DNA of 31,004 nucleotides from an uncultured Alphaproteobacteria bacterium. Lineage in GTDB: Bacteria > Pseudomonadota > Alphaproteobacteria > Rs-D84. The notes beneath the pieces were generated by a model. That model did not search any database. It was not told the DNA's origin and saw only the letters and a list, made by a program, of their open reading frames with translations. Each line of letters opens with the position of its first letter. The first letter of the stretch is position 1. Below, in pieces: positions 15,194 to 22,908 of this stretch. Location of the stretch: contig CAKQGH010000011.1 in assembly GCA_934232895.1 (NCBI GenBank), positions 1-31,004 of the forward strand, given 5' to 3'. The position numbers were made by a program, and so were the translations under genes.

Positions 15194-15254
15194 TTGCCCC
15201 GCAGGGACTTTATATTGGATTGCCCCGCTGCGCTCGCAATGCCAGAAAACAAAG

Positions 15255-15430
15255 ATTGTCATTCCTGCGTAGGCAGGAATAGGGTCTTGGAAACTGCTCT
15301 CGTTCATCGTTGTACAATGTTGGTAAAAATGGCTGGGACCATTATTGGCCGTACACCGCGATATTCTGTGTTTGGCTCGTTGCCACTCGCACTGTATAGT
15401 CCCTATTCCTGCCTACGCAGGAATGACAAT
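15255..15430. repeat. REPIN-like element: two identical REPs in inverted orientation
   Basis: The 30 bases at 15255-15284 are a perfect reverse complement of 15401-15430. Each arm holds its own palindrome, CATTCCTGCGTAGGCAGGAAT type. The 116 bases between contain no gene. Inverted REP pairs of this kind (REPINs) fold into a long hairpin and are mobilised in trans by RAYT transposases. No RAYT gene or target duplication is seen here. Confidence 0.78.
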
Positions 15431-15479
15431 TATGTGCGCTGACGCGCAAGTTCAATGACCAGGTTTCCGGTGTCAATGT

Positions 15480-15498
15480 TGTCCGCCAACGGCGGACA
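15480..15498. repeat. Hairpin TGTCCGCC/GGCGGACA
   Basis: An 8-bp perfect stem with loop AAC. It lies just past the 3' end of the reverse-strand kinase-like gene and has no T-tract on that strand, so I do not call it a terminator. Confidence 0.75.
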
Positions 15499-15502
15499 CA
15501 TT

Positions 15503-15530
15503 CTTTGAACTTTGAACTCTGAACTTTGAA
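15503..15530. repeat. Tandem heptamer (CTTTGAA) x4
   Basis: Four head-to-tail units at 15503, 15510, 15517 (CTCTGAA variant) and 15524, ending four bases from the stop codon of the reverse gene. Period seven. Confidence 0.85.
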
Positions 15531-15534
15531 CTTT

Positions 15535-16197
15535 TTATCGCGTATTGATGGCGGTCAAGAATTCCTTAGTCGGGAAAATGTGTTTGATTTTTTCAAACGG
15601 AACACCAGCACGCACCGCCAGCGCCGATATAAAACCGCGCATGGCAACGGGAATATTGCCCTTGGTTGGCTGTAATATATAATCTATACCCAAATTGGCG
15701 TTCATAAAGTCCGCAGGCAGGCATGTATTTGTGCGGCGTACATCCATATCATTTGGCATATTTGCGCGCGCGTGGGCCATTTCCATATTGTTTACCGGCG
15801 GCAAGAAATACGCCACACGGTAATCGTAATCCCACCCCAACCCGTTCGCATTAAACCAATCTATCAATTGGCGTGCATATCGTGGCTGAATCACATCGTA
15901 TACCAGGTGTTGACCGCGATGTTTTGCAACCTCGCTTTCTGGGACGCCATACAGCCATTTGGGCTGGCCCGGTTGCCAGAACTGTTCATTTACCCACAGA
16001 TGCGTTGCCATTGGGGTAATATCGAAATATGATTCATCGCGGAAATAGTATTCGCGACCGTCAACCTCGCCGTCACGCATGGGGCGTGTGGTTGCCGATT
16101 TCAGGTTATAAAACAACCCGTCGGGCAAAATATTTTTAATAAAATACGATTTACCACTGCCCGATGGGCCGGTGCATATTAAAAGAGTTCTTTTCAT
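15535..16197 (-). CDS. Guanylate-kinase-like P-loop protein
   Basis: A 220-residue protein with P-loop GPSGSGKS (residues 10-17) at the start and the stretch TTRPMRDGEVDGREYYF, which is the GMP-binding segment of guanylate kinase (TTRxxRxGExxGxxYxF). Beyond that the sequence departs: the middle has QPGQPKWLYGVPESEV, and the C-terminal half does not resemble the usual lid. It may be a diverged guanylate kinase or a kinase of another nucleotide or ligand. The start is ATG 16197 behind AAGGGG; longer versions reach back through the rpoD terminator. It lies 53 bases after rpoD and a terminator separates them. A housekeeping gmk may lie elsewhere. Confidence 0.72.
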   Translation of the reverse strand: MKRTLLICTGPSGSGKSYFIKNILPDGLFYNLKSATTRPMRDGEVDGREYYFRDESYFDITPMATHLWVNEQFWQPGQPKWLYGVPESEVAKHRGQHLVYDVIQPRYARQLIDWFNANGLGWDYDYRVAYFLPPVNNMEMAHARANMPNDMDVRRTNTCLPADFMNANLGIDYILQPTKGNIPVAMRGFISALAVRAGVPFEKIKHIFPTKEFLTAINTR

Positions 16198-16212
16198 ATT
16201 TGTCCCCTTTGT

Positions 16213-16243
16213 AAAAAATACCCCACCGACGACGCCGGCGGGG
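16213..16243 (-). terminator. rpoD terminator
   Basis: Reverse strand: CCCCGCCG (16243-16236) pairs with CGGTGGGG (16228-16221), 8 bp including one G-T, then TATTTTTT. It comes seven bases after the rpoD stop. The ribosome site of the kinase-like gene follows immediately, so that gene either depends on read-through or on a promoter I cannot place. Confidence 0.82.
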
Positions 16244-16249
16244 AAAATA

Positions 16250-18331
16250 TCAGTCTTCCAAGAAACTGCGTAATTTTCGCGCACGCGTTGGATGTTTCAG
16301 TTTCATCAACGCCTTTTGTTCAATCTGTCGGATACGTTCACGCGTGACGCCGATGTATTCACCAACCTCTTCCAGTGTGCTGGTTTTGTTGGTGCTCATC
16401 CCGAAACGTTGACGCAAAACGGTTTCTTCCTTGGGATCCAATTCCGACAGAATTTGTGTGACGATTTTGCGCAGATTTTTCTGGGCGGCCGACACAAACG
16501 GATTTTTCGCCGTTTCGTCCGCAATGATTTCAATACGACTGCTGTCGTCCTCGGTTCCGACGGGCGCCTCGAGCGAAATTGGTTTCAGATTTACTTTCAT
16601 CGCCTTGTGAATCTTGTCCACCGGCAGATAAATAATCTTGGACAATTCCTCGGCGGTCGGCTGGCGACCATATTTGTGCATAAATTGACGCGACGCACGT
16701 TGAATTTTATGAATGTTGTCAATCATGTGCACCGGGATACGAATCGTGCGTGCCTGGTCGGCAATGCTGCGCGATATGCCCTGTTGAATCCAGTTCGTTG
16801 CGTATGTGGAAAATTTATTCCCCAAACGATAATCAAATTTATCAACAGCCTTCATCAATCCGATGTTGCCATCCTGGACCAGGTCCGAGAAATCCAATCC
16901 CAAACCGCGGTTGCTGGATTTTTTCGCAAATTTGATAACCAGACGCAAGTTAGCCTCGATCATTTCGCGTTTGGCGCGGGCGGCCTCGGTCTGGCCACGA
17001 CGGACCAATTCAACAACCTTTTTATATTCGGCGGTTGGTTGGCCGGTTTCGCGGGCAATGGCGGTGATGTCGTCTTGGATTTTCAAAATGTCTTTTTCGT
17101 GCTTTTTCGCAAAGTTCGCCCACGCCGGGTTTTTATGTTTCATCAACTTTTTAACCCAGTTGCGGTTTAATTCATTGCCGGTATATTCGGCCAAGAAATC
17201 TTCGCGTTTAATTTTGTTCGCCAATGCCAGACGCAACAATTTTCCCTCGAGCCCCATCAGCAATTGGTCGCGTTGGGTCAAATGTTCCAGAATTTCCGCA
17301 ATACGGTCGTCGTTCAGGCGGATTTTGCTGACATTTTCGAACAGTTCCAGACGCATTTTGGCATATTTCTTTTCCAATGCCTCGTCCGGTTTCGATGATG
17401 TTTGCAGATTTTCCAGACGTTTTGTCTGCAATTTCTGCATACTGTTAAATATGCGTTTAATTTTGGTGAACAGTTCGGTCACCATTGGCATCAATGCCTC
17501 TTCCATTACTGGGATTGGCACGCCAGATGTACCACGCGGCGAATCTTCTTTCTTGATGCCATCGTCATCATCGTCTTCGTCGTCATCATCTTCTTCGTCG
17601 TCGGTAGTAGATTCTTCCAAATCATCCAATTCATCGTCATCTAATTCATCGACATGTTCAACGCCCTTGGATTTCAAGGCCTCGGACAATGCAGCCAATG
17701 ATTTCTGTTCGGATTCAGATGAATACATTACTTCCAAATTCAAAATATAGCGCAGGCGAATATCCTCGTTCAACAGTTGTTGATACCAATCAAGCATCGC
17801 CTGAATTGTCATCGGGCTTTCGCACAGGCCGTAAACCATCAGACGGGTGGCGGCCTCGATGCGTTGGGCAATTGCAACCTCGCCCGCGGCAGTCAACAAC
17901 TGGACCGTGCCGATTTGTTTCAAATATGACTGAACAGAATCCTGGACCCCCAACACCAGATTACCCGTCTGGCTGCGTTCCAATTGTTTGGCATAGTGTT
18001 CGTAATCATCATCATTTACATCAACCTGTTCGGCATCGGCATTCAATAAATTGCGGGTTTTATCGCGCGGTTCGTCGGAATCATCCTCGTAATACTTTTC
18101 CAAATCTTGGGAATAATTGTCGGTTTCCAGAATTTCCAGTCCCAAATCTTGCTGAAAGAAATCCAAGACCTCTTCTTGCTCTTCGGCGGGCACTTCGTCC
18201 GCTTCGGTTGCGGCATTAAAATCCATTTGGGATAAATATCCCACCTCGACCGCAGATGTTGCAAGTTTCTGCAAATTTTCCGGCAACGATTCAATCAACA
18301 GTTTCGTTGCGTCATCCAATTTTTTGGCCAT
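16250..18331 (-). CDS. rpoD: RNA polymerase primary sigma factor (sigma-70)
   Basis: The housekeeping sigma factor, 693 residues. Region 1.2 is seen at VQSYLKQIGTVQLLTAAGEVAIAQRIE; region 2 at MIEANLRLVIKFAKKS, DLVQDGNIGLMKAVDKFDY and FSTYATNWIQQGISRSIADQ; region 3 at IRIPVHMIDNIHKIQRASRQ; region 4 at DPKEETVLRQRFGM and TLEEVGEYIGVTRERIRQIEQKALMKL. The non-conserved part before region 2 holds a long acidic run (about residues 226-262, dominated by Asp and Glu). An AAGGGGCGG ribosome site precedes ATG 18331. The region 2.4/4.2 motifs agree with the TTGACA/TATAAT promoters found throughout the window. Upstream is trcR. Confidence 0.97.
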   Translation of the reverse strand: MAKKLDDATKLLIESLPENLQKLATSAVEVGYLSQMDFNAATEADEVPAEEQEEVLDFFQQDLGLEILETDNYSQDLEKYYEDDSDEPRDKTRNLLNADAEQVDVNDDDYEHYAKQLERSQTGNLVLGVQDSVQSYLKQIGTVQLLTAAGEVAIAQRIEAATRLMVYGLCESPMTIQAMLDWYQQLLNEDIRLRYILNLEVMYSSESEQKSLAALSEALKSKGVEHVDELDDDELDDLEESTTDDEEDDDDEDDDDDGIKKEDSPRGTSGVPIPVMEEALMPMVTELFTKIKRIFNSMQKLQTKRLENLQTSSKPDEALEKKYAKMRLELFENVSKIRLNDDRIAEILEHLTQRDQLLMGLEGKLLRLALANKIKREDFLAEYTGNELNRNWVKKLMKHKNPAWANFAKKHEKDILKIQDDITAIARETGQPTAEYKKVVELVRRGQTEAARAKREMIEANLRLVIKFAKKSSNRGLGLDFSDLVQDGNIGLMKAVDKFDYRLGNKFSTYATNWIQQGISRSIADQARTIRIPVHMIDNIHKIQRASRQFMHKYGRQPTAEELSKIIYLPVDKIHKAMKVNLKPISLEAPVGTEDDSSRIEIIADETAKNPFVSAAQKNLRKIVTQILSELDPKEETVLRQRFGMSTNKTSTLEEVGEYIGVTRERIRQIEQKALMKLKHPTRARKLRSFLED

Positions 18332-18369
18332 AAACCGCCCCTTAGAATTATTGTGTTTCCGATTTTATC

Positions 18370-18891
18370 TTATTTTTTCTTTACTTTGGCCAATGCATCG
18401 TGCACCGCAGATTCCGAAACCAAACCCAAAACAATCGGGCTTTGAATCTGAATCAAAGAATAAGATTTGTGGGTTTTATTGCGAATTGATGCAACCGTCG
18501 GATTGGTGCTGCGCATCAGGCGCGCAATTTGACCATCGGATAATTCAGGATAGTTTTTGATAATCCACAAAATACCGCCCAAACGATTTTGGCGATGCAG
18601 TTTTGGTGTATAACCAACACCTTTCTTGTTCTGGGCCTGTTGCGCAATGACGATCTCTTCGCGCAATGTCAGACGCGCCGACGGGTCGGCCTCGCACCGT
18701 TCAATATCTTCGCGAGTCAATTGACCGTTCAGAATTGGGTTCAAACCCTGAATTTTATATGTTTCAGCATCGGCAATGTTTTTAACCTCTAATTCATGCA
18801 AGCCGCAAAAATCAGCGATTTGTTCAAATGTCAATGCAGTGTTTTCAATCAACCAAAGTGCAGTGGATTTTGGCATATATGGGTAATTCAT
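18370..18891 (-). CDS. trcR: TrcR / DUF1013 cell cycle transcriptional regulator
   Basis: A 173-residue protein of the DUF1013 family, found in alphaproteobacteria and named TrcR in Caulobacter, where it is described as a cell cycle transcriptional regulator. Family motifs: MPKSTALWLIENTALTFEQI, DFCGLHELEV, GQLTREDIERCEADPSARL and a second helical part GGILWIIKNYPELSDGQIAR with SYSLIQIQSP near the end. Both halves read as helix-turn-helix-like units. ATG 18891 is fixed by AAGAGGA; a longer frame from TTG 18984 would read back through the promoter. It sits 38 bases before rpoD, possibly in one transcript. Confidence 0.86.
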   Translation of the reverse strand: MNYPYMPKSTALWLIENTALTFEQIADFCGLHELEVKNIADAETYKIQGLNPILNGQLTREDIERCEADPSARLTLREEIVIAQQAQNKKGVGYTPKLHRQNRLGGILWIIKNYPELSDGQIARLMRSTNPTVASIRNKTHKSYSLIQIQSPIVLGLVSESAVHDALAKVKKK

Positions 18892-18916
18892 GAATAATCC
18901 TCTTGTTGCTGGGGGC

Positions 18917-18945
18917 AATATACACCAAAATTGCCCCAGATTCAA
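18917..18945 (-). promoter_or_regulatory. trcR promoter
   Basis: Reverse strand: TTGAAT (18945-18940), 17-base spacer, TATATT (18922-18917), then a leader of about 20 bases with an AGAGGA ribosome site. Confidence 0.75.
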
Positions 18946-18973
18946 GATAAAAGTGCGTAAAGCATTGCACAAT

Positions 18974-20407
18974 TTACAGAACAATGTCCCATGTGGTGCC
19001 GGTCGGCGAATCCATCAGCGCAATACCCCGTGACATCAGGTCCGCCCGGATGGCGTCCGCCGCCGCATAGTCACGCGACGCCTTGGCCGATGCGCGCGCA
19101 TCAATTTGCGCCTGAATTTCGTTGGCTGTGATACCATTTTTAGTCAACATCTGGCCACGCATTGCGTCAATATATTCTGCGGGATTGCGTTGTAGAATAT
19201 TCAACACACCGAACAATTCCCGGATTTTTTCAACAATTGCACCCAAATCGTATTCGGTTTGTTTTTTCGCCAATTCTGCCGATACAAAATCAAACCATTT
19301 GAACGCGTTTACAATAACGCCGTATGTGTTAAAATTGTCGTCCATAGCACTGTGGAATTCGTCAGTAATGTTTTGCACCATCTGGGCCGTTTTATCGGCA
19401 TTCGCCGATGGATATTGACGCCCGCGCGCCGCGTTCATAACAGAATACATTTTGTATACATGACGCATCGCATTTGGAAAGAAATTATCCGTAATATCAA
19501 TATCATTTGAATACATATTATTCAACAGCGCAAATCGAATAACATCGGCATCATATTTTGCCAGAACATCTTGCAACAATATGCCGTTGTTCAATGATTT
19601 ACTCATTTTTTGACCGTTGACCTTGACCAGGCCGCAATGCACCCAATAATTTGCAAATGTTTTCCCGGTCAGCGATTCCGTTTGCGCAATTTCGTTTTCA
19701 TGGTGTGGAAAAACCAAATCGCGCCCGCCACCATGAATATCGATCTGTTCACCCAGGTATTTCATGTTCATTGCGCTGCATTCAATGTGCCAGCCGGGAC
19801 GCCCCCGCCCCCATGGCGATTCCCAATAAATTTCGCCGGGTTTGGCCGATTTCCATAACGCGAAATCGGCCTCGTCCAGTTTACCTGGCTCAATATCCTT
19901 GCGCACACCAATTTCGTTCTTGTTTGTTTGAATATGCGACAATTTGCCATAATCCGGAAACGACGACAGTTTGAAATATACATCACCAAATTCAGAAACA
20001 TAGGCGTGACCTGTATCAATCAGTTTCTGGACAAATGCGATAATGTCATCAATACACTGGGTCGCACGAGCCATAACCGTCGGGCGATTGTTGCCCAGTG
20101 CGTCCATTTCCGCGTCAGTTTTTTTCATATAACGCATTGCAAAATCAATCGGATTTTCGCCAATTTTATTGGCATTTGCGATGATTTTATCGTCTACATC
20201 GGTATAGTTGCGAACATATTTCACATTGTATCCCAAGTGCGTCAAATAGCGTGTAATAACATCAAAGACAACCGATTGATATGCGTGTCCAATGTGTGCA
20301 TCGGCCGACACAGTAATACCACACGCGTACATTTTTACCGCGCCCGGGGTCAACGGGACGAATTCTTGTTTTTGGCGTGTCATAATGTTATATATTTTCA
20401 GTGTCAT
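18974..20407 (-). CDS. cysS: Cysteinyl-tRNA synthetase
   Basis: Class I synthetase charging tRNA-Cys, 477 residues. Signatures: YACGITVSADAHIGHAYQSV with the HIGH box and the first zinc Cys, the further zinc ligands in WHIECSAMNMKYLG and FPHHENEIAQTES, WVHCGLVKVNG and the KMSKS loop GQKMSKSLNNGI. The C-terminal DALR-like helical domain ends the protein. An AAGGAAG site precedes ATG 20407, and a good promoter lies at 20469-20441. It lies downstream of tRNA-Ser(GCU) but with its own promoter. Confidence 0.97.
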   Translation of the reverse strand: MTLKIYNIMTRQKQEFVPLTPGAVKMYACGITVSADAHIGHAYQSVVFDVITRYLTHLGYNVKYVRNYTDVDDKIIANANKIGENPIDFAMRYMKKTDAEMDALGNNRPTVMARATQCIDDIIAFVQKLIDTGHAYVSEFGDVYFKLSSFPDYGKLSHIQTNKNEIGVRKDIEPGKLDEADFALWKSAKPGEIYWESPWGRGRPGWHIECSAMNMKYLGEQIDIHGGGRDLVFPHHENEIAQTESLTGKTFANYWVHCGLVKVNGQKMSKSLNNGILLQDVLAKYDADVIRFALLNNMYSNDIDITDNFFPNAMRHVYKMYSVMNAARGRQYPSANADKTAQMVQNITDEFHSAMDDNFNTYGVIVNAFKWFDFVSAELAKKQTEYDLGAIVEKIRELFGVLNILQRNPAEYIDAMRGQMLTKNGITANEIQAQIDARASAKASRDYAAADAIRADLMSRGIALMDSPTGTTWDIVL

Positions 20408-20440
20408 AATTCGCTTCCTTTACTTTGTCTGATACGGGAA

Positions 20441-20469
20441 ATTGTAATAAACAGATGGATTTTTTGCAA
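20441..20469 (-). promoter_or_regulatory. cysS promoter
   Basis: Reverse strand: TTGCAA (20469-20464), 17-base spacer, TACAAT (20446-20441). The leader is about 27 bases and carries AAGGAAG. Confidence 0.75.
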
Positions 20470-20557
20470 ACGAAATATGCCCGTCTGCACGGCAGATTTT
20501 AACGACAACAACAAAAAGTAATAAATTTGATTGTCATGGGCCAGAATAATGCAATTC

Positions 20558-20645
20558 TGGCGGAGCGTATAGGACTCGAACCTATGGACCACTAAACGCG
20601 GTCACAGATTAGCAATCTGCTGCATTACCACTCTGCCAACGCTCC
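20558..20645 (-). tRNA. tRNA-Ser (anticodon GCU)
   Basis: Reverse-strand cloverleaf with acceptor GGAGCGT/ACGCTCC, anticodon stem CAGATTGCTAATCTG showing GCT in the loop, a long variable arm (class II) and T-loop GGTTCGAGTCC. Discriminator G and CCA are encoded (20561-20558). Reads AGC/AGU serine codons. Confidence 0.95.
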
Positions 20646-20662
20646 GCATGGTTGCGGTGGGT

Positions 20663-20691
20663 ATTATACAGAAACTGTTTCCCGATTGCAA
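20663..20691 (-). promoter_or_regulatory. Promoter of tRNA-Ser(GCU)
   Basis: Reverse strand: TTGCAA (20691-20686), 17-base spacer, perfect TATAAT (20668-20663), 17 bases before the tRNA 5' end. Confidence 0.82.
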
Positions 20692-20706
20692 GTGTGAAAA
20701 TTATAA

Positions 20707-20732
20707 AAATGCCCCACGCACGTGGGGCATTT
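20707..20732 (-). terminator. accDA terminator
   Basis: AAATGCCCCACG (20707-20718) and CGTGGGGCATTT (20721-20732) are exact complements around CA, giving effectively a 10-bp stem with the innermost bases in the loop. On the reverse strand it is followed by TTTTTATAA. It closes accDA just before the tRNA promoter. Confidence 0.9.
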
Positions 20733-20737
20733 GATTG

Positions 20738-22477
20738 CTAGTGTTCCGACGGATGTTCGGGACCATATATTTCAACATCGCGCGTCATCGCCATAAACTT
20801 TTCAGCCCGCCGCGTCGGCAATTCCGATGCGGGTATTTCCTGCAATTCGCGGATGTTTTCGGCGACGACCGACGACAACAATTCCATCGTCGTTTGCCAA
20901 TCGGTGTGTGCACCGCCGGCGGGCTCGTCAATAATGCCATCAATAACATTCAAATCCGCCATATCGCGCGCGGTCAATTTCATCGCCTGGGCGGCAACGG
21001 CCTTGAATTTATTGTCTTTCCACAAAATGCTGGCGCATGATTCCGGCGCAATCACCGAATAGATTGCGTTTTCCATCATCAACACGCGGTCGGCCGTACC
21101 GATTGCGATTGCACCACCGGATCCGCCCTGGCCCACATTGACGGCAACATACGGCGTTTTAATGGACAGTCCCACCGACATAGACATCGCAACCGCCTGG
21201 GATTGGCCGCGTTCTTCGCCCTCGCGACCGGCAAATGCGCCCGCGGTATCAAACAATGAAATCAGTGGCAAATTAAACTTTTCTGCCAGACGCATCATTC
21301 GCTGGGCCTTGCGATAACCGTCGGGGTTCGCCATACCAAAGCGGTGTTTTTGACGGGTTTCAATGGTGCGGCCTTGTTCCTGGCCAATAATGACGGCCGG
21401 GATTCCACGCCAATAACCAATACCACTGCCCATGGCGGGATCTTCGGCATACAGGCGGTCGCCCGCCAGATATGTCCAATCGTCCACAATGCCATTGATA
21501 TAGTCCAAGAAATGCGGGCGGTTTTCATTACGCGCCAGCAATACCTTGTCATACGCGTCGGTTTCGCCCATACCGCGAACCTTTTTATTATCGCTTAATG
21601 GGGTTGATACATTTATCGGCTTTGGTTCACGCGGCTGTTTTGTTAAAACCGCCAATACGCGCGCCAGCGCATCGTGCAATTCATCACGCGGCACAACCAT
21701 ATCGACCATACCATGTTCATACAAATATTCGGCGGTCTGGAAATTAGATGGTAATTTTTCGCGAATATTTTGTTCAATTACGCGACGCCCCGCAAATCCA
21801 ATGCGTGCGCCACTTTCCGCAATATGAATGTCGCCCAACATTGCAAATGATGCCGTCACCCCACCAAATGTTGGGTCGGTCAACAGCACAATGTACGGTA
21901 TGCCATTCGCATGCAGACGATTTACCGCAACCGTTGTACGCGCCATTTGCATTAATGACAAAATGTTTTCCTGCATACGGGCACCACCAGACGCCACGAC
22001 CATAACGAACGGACGACGCGATTCAATCGCGTGTTCCATACTGGCAATAATTCCATCGCCGGCCGCACGCCCCATCGAGCCCATCATAAAATCGCCATTC
22101 AACACGCAAATGGTCGTTGGAATTCCGCCCAACACACCATCGGCCGCAACAACCGCGTCGTGATTGCCGTTGTCACTGCGTGCCTCGATCAATCTGTCGC
22201 GATATGGCATACGATCAACAAAGTTCAGTGGGTCGTCCGACACGGTCGGCAAATCCAGACGTGCCCAATCATTATTATCAAACAGCAAATCCAAACGCTG
22301 TTTTGGGGTCATAATAAACGCACGCCCACAGCGCGGACAAATATACAGGTTATCCTTGTAGTCCTTGTAATAAACCAAGCGACCACAAGATTCGCATTTA
22401 ATCCACATTAAACGGCGCACCTTGTCATATCTGGCGCGGTCGTCGTTTTTTATTCCGGATTTTTTACCAAACAACAT
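20738..22477 (-). CDS. accDA: Fused acetyl-CoA carboxylase carboxyltransferase, beta-alpha (AccD-AccA)
   Basis: A 579-residue fusion of both carboxyltransferase subunits, which move the carboxyl group from biotin to acetyl-CoA in the first step of fatty acid synthesis. The AccD part (residues 1 to about 270) has the zinc ribbon CESCG and CPRCG (Cys28, 31, 47, 50) and SGGARMQENILSLMQMARTT with TDPTFGGVTASFAMLGD. The AccA part follows a short linker at QPREPKPINVSTPLSDNKK and shows GYWRGIPAVIIGQEQGR, FGMANPDGYRKAQRMMRLAE, PLISLFDTAGAFAGREGEER, GQGGSGGAIAIG and YSVIAPESCASILWKD. Most bacteria keep the two separate; fusions are known in some lineages. It starts 3 bases after ihfB and is presumably cotranscribed. 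Confidence 0.95.
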   Translation of the reverse strand: MLFGKKSGIKNDDRARYDKVRRLMWIKCESCGRLVYYKDYKDNLYICPRCGRAFIMTPKQRLDLLFDNNDWARLDLPTVSDDPLNFVDRMPYRDRLIEARSDNGNHDAVVAADGVLGGIPTTICVLNGDFMMGSMGRAAGDGIIASMEHAIESRRPFVMVVASGGARMQENILSLMQMARTTVAVNRLHANGIPYIVLLTDPTFGGVTASFAMLGDIHIAESGARIGFAGRRVIEQNIREKLPSNFQTAEYLYEHGMVDMVVPRDELHDALARVLAVLTKQPREPKPINVSTPLSDNKKVRGMGETDAYDKVLLARNENRPHFLDYINGIVDDWTYLAGDRLYAEDPAMGSGIGYWRGIPAVIIGQEQGRTIETRQKHRFGMANPDGYRKAQRMMRLAEKFNLPLISLFDTAGAFAGREGEERGQSQAVAMSMSVGLSIKTPYVAVNVGQGGSGGAIAIGTADRVLMMENAIYSVIAPESCASILWKDNKFKAVAAQAMKLTARDMADLNVIDGIIDEPAGGAHTDWQTTMELLSSVVAENIRELQEIPASELPTRRAEKFMAMTRDVEIYGPEHPSEH

Positions 22478-22480
22478 TTT

Positions 22481-22759
22481 TTATCCATTCATTTTCTTGG
22501 TCAATTCACGACTGGGTTTGAACAATATGGTCGTGCTGGCCGGCAAAGGCATTGGTTTACCCGTGCATGGGTTATATCCAACCTTGGTCGCGCGGGCGCG
22601 TGGTTGGAATGTGCCAAAACCGCGAACCTCTATGCGATTTCCGGCGGCAATAGATTCAATCATGTGATCGGCCACAGTATCCAGAATCGCCGCGGCATCG
22701 GTCGGGCGCATGTGCTTGAATTGAACCTGGATAGTGCGAACAATATCAGAACGTTTCAT
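22481..22759 (-). CDS. ihfB: Integration host factor beta-like DNA-bending protein
   Basis: A 92-residue HU/IHF-family protein. It starts MKRSDIVRTIQVQFKHMRP as in IhfB, then shows the dimer core DTVADHMIESIAAGNRIEVRGFGTF and the DNA-binding beta arm with the intercalating proline at ATKVGYNPCTGKPMPLPAST. The final FKPSRELTKKMN is also family-typical. IhfB pairs with IhfA to bend DNA at recombination and promoter sites; HU would be the alternative. AAGGAAAAG precedes ATG 22759. The coding end is 3 bases from accDA. Confidence 0.88.
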   Translation of the reverse strand: MKRSDIVRTIQVQFKHMRPTDAAAILDTVADHMIESIAAGNRIEVRGFGTFQPRARATKVGYNPCTGKPMPLPASTTILFKPSRELTKKMNG

Positions 22760-22848
22760 TTACTTTTCCTTTTCTTTTTCCATCATACATTATTTATATC
22801 ATAGCACATTTTATCAAGAGTAAAGTTTTTTTATATGTGAAAAGGTTC

Positions 22849-22877
22849 TTGGTGCCCGAAACACCCCCACATGATAC
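22849..22877 (+). promoter_or_regulatory. Possible promoter of the peroxiredoxin gene
   Basis: TTGGTG (22849-22854), 17 bases, TGATAC (22872-22877). The -10 is weak. The leader would carry the TGGAG ribosome site at 22898-22902. Confidence 0.4.
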
Positions 22878-22908
22878 CATTTAATCCATATAACCAATGG
22901 AGTTAAAT

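Larger units (their letters stand above)
14807..15534. other. Gene-free stretch packed with REP-like palindromes
   Basis: Between two genes that end towards each other lie 728 bases with no credible gene. Frames that stay open here translate into the phrases CHSCVGRN, PAYAGMT and HCERSGAIQ, which are the well-known read-outs of dispersed proteobacterial palindromic repeats rather than proteins. The stretch is GC-richer than the flanks and holds at least eight inverted or tandem repeats listed separately. It looks like a landing zone for short non-coding repeats. Confidence 0.8.

Noticed and set aside
15255..15430. Insertion sequence or MITE with target duplication
   Set aside because: The arms are REP palindromes and the flanks show no direct repeat; no transposase frame lies inside.
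14975..15442. 155-residue forward frame and overlapping reverse frames in the spacer
   Set aside because: They consist of translated REP-type repeats (CHSCVGRN, PAYAGMT phrases), have no ribosome site and no coding-like composition.
17402..17750. Serine-rich forward frame opposite rpoD
   Set aside because: The serine runs are the complement of the acidic Asp/Glu codons of rpoD.
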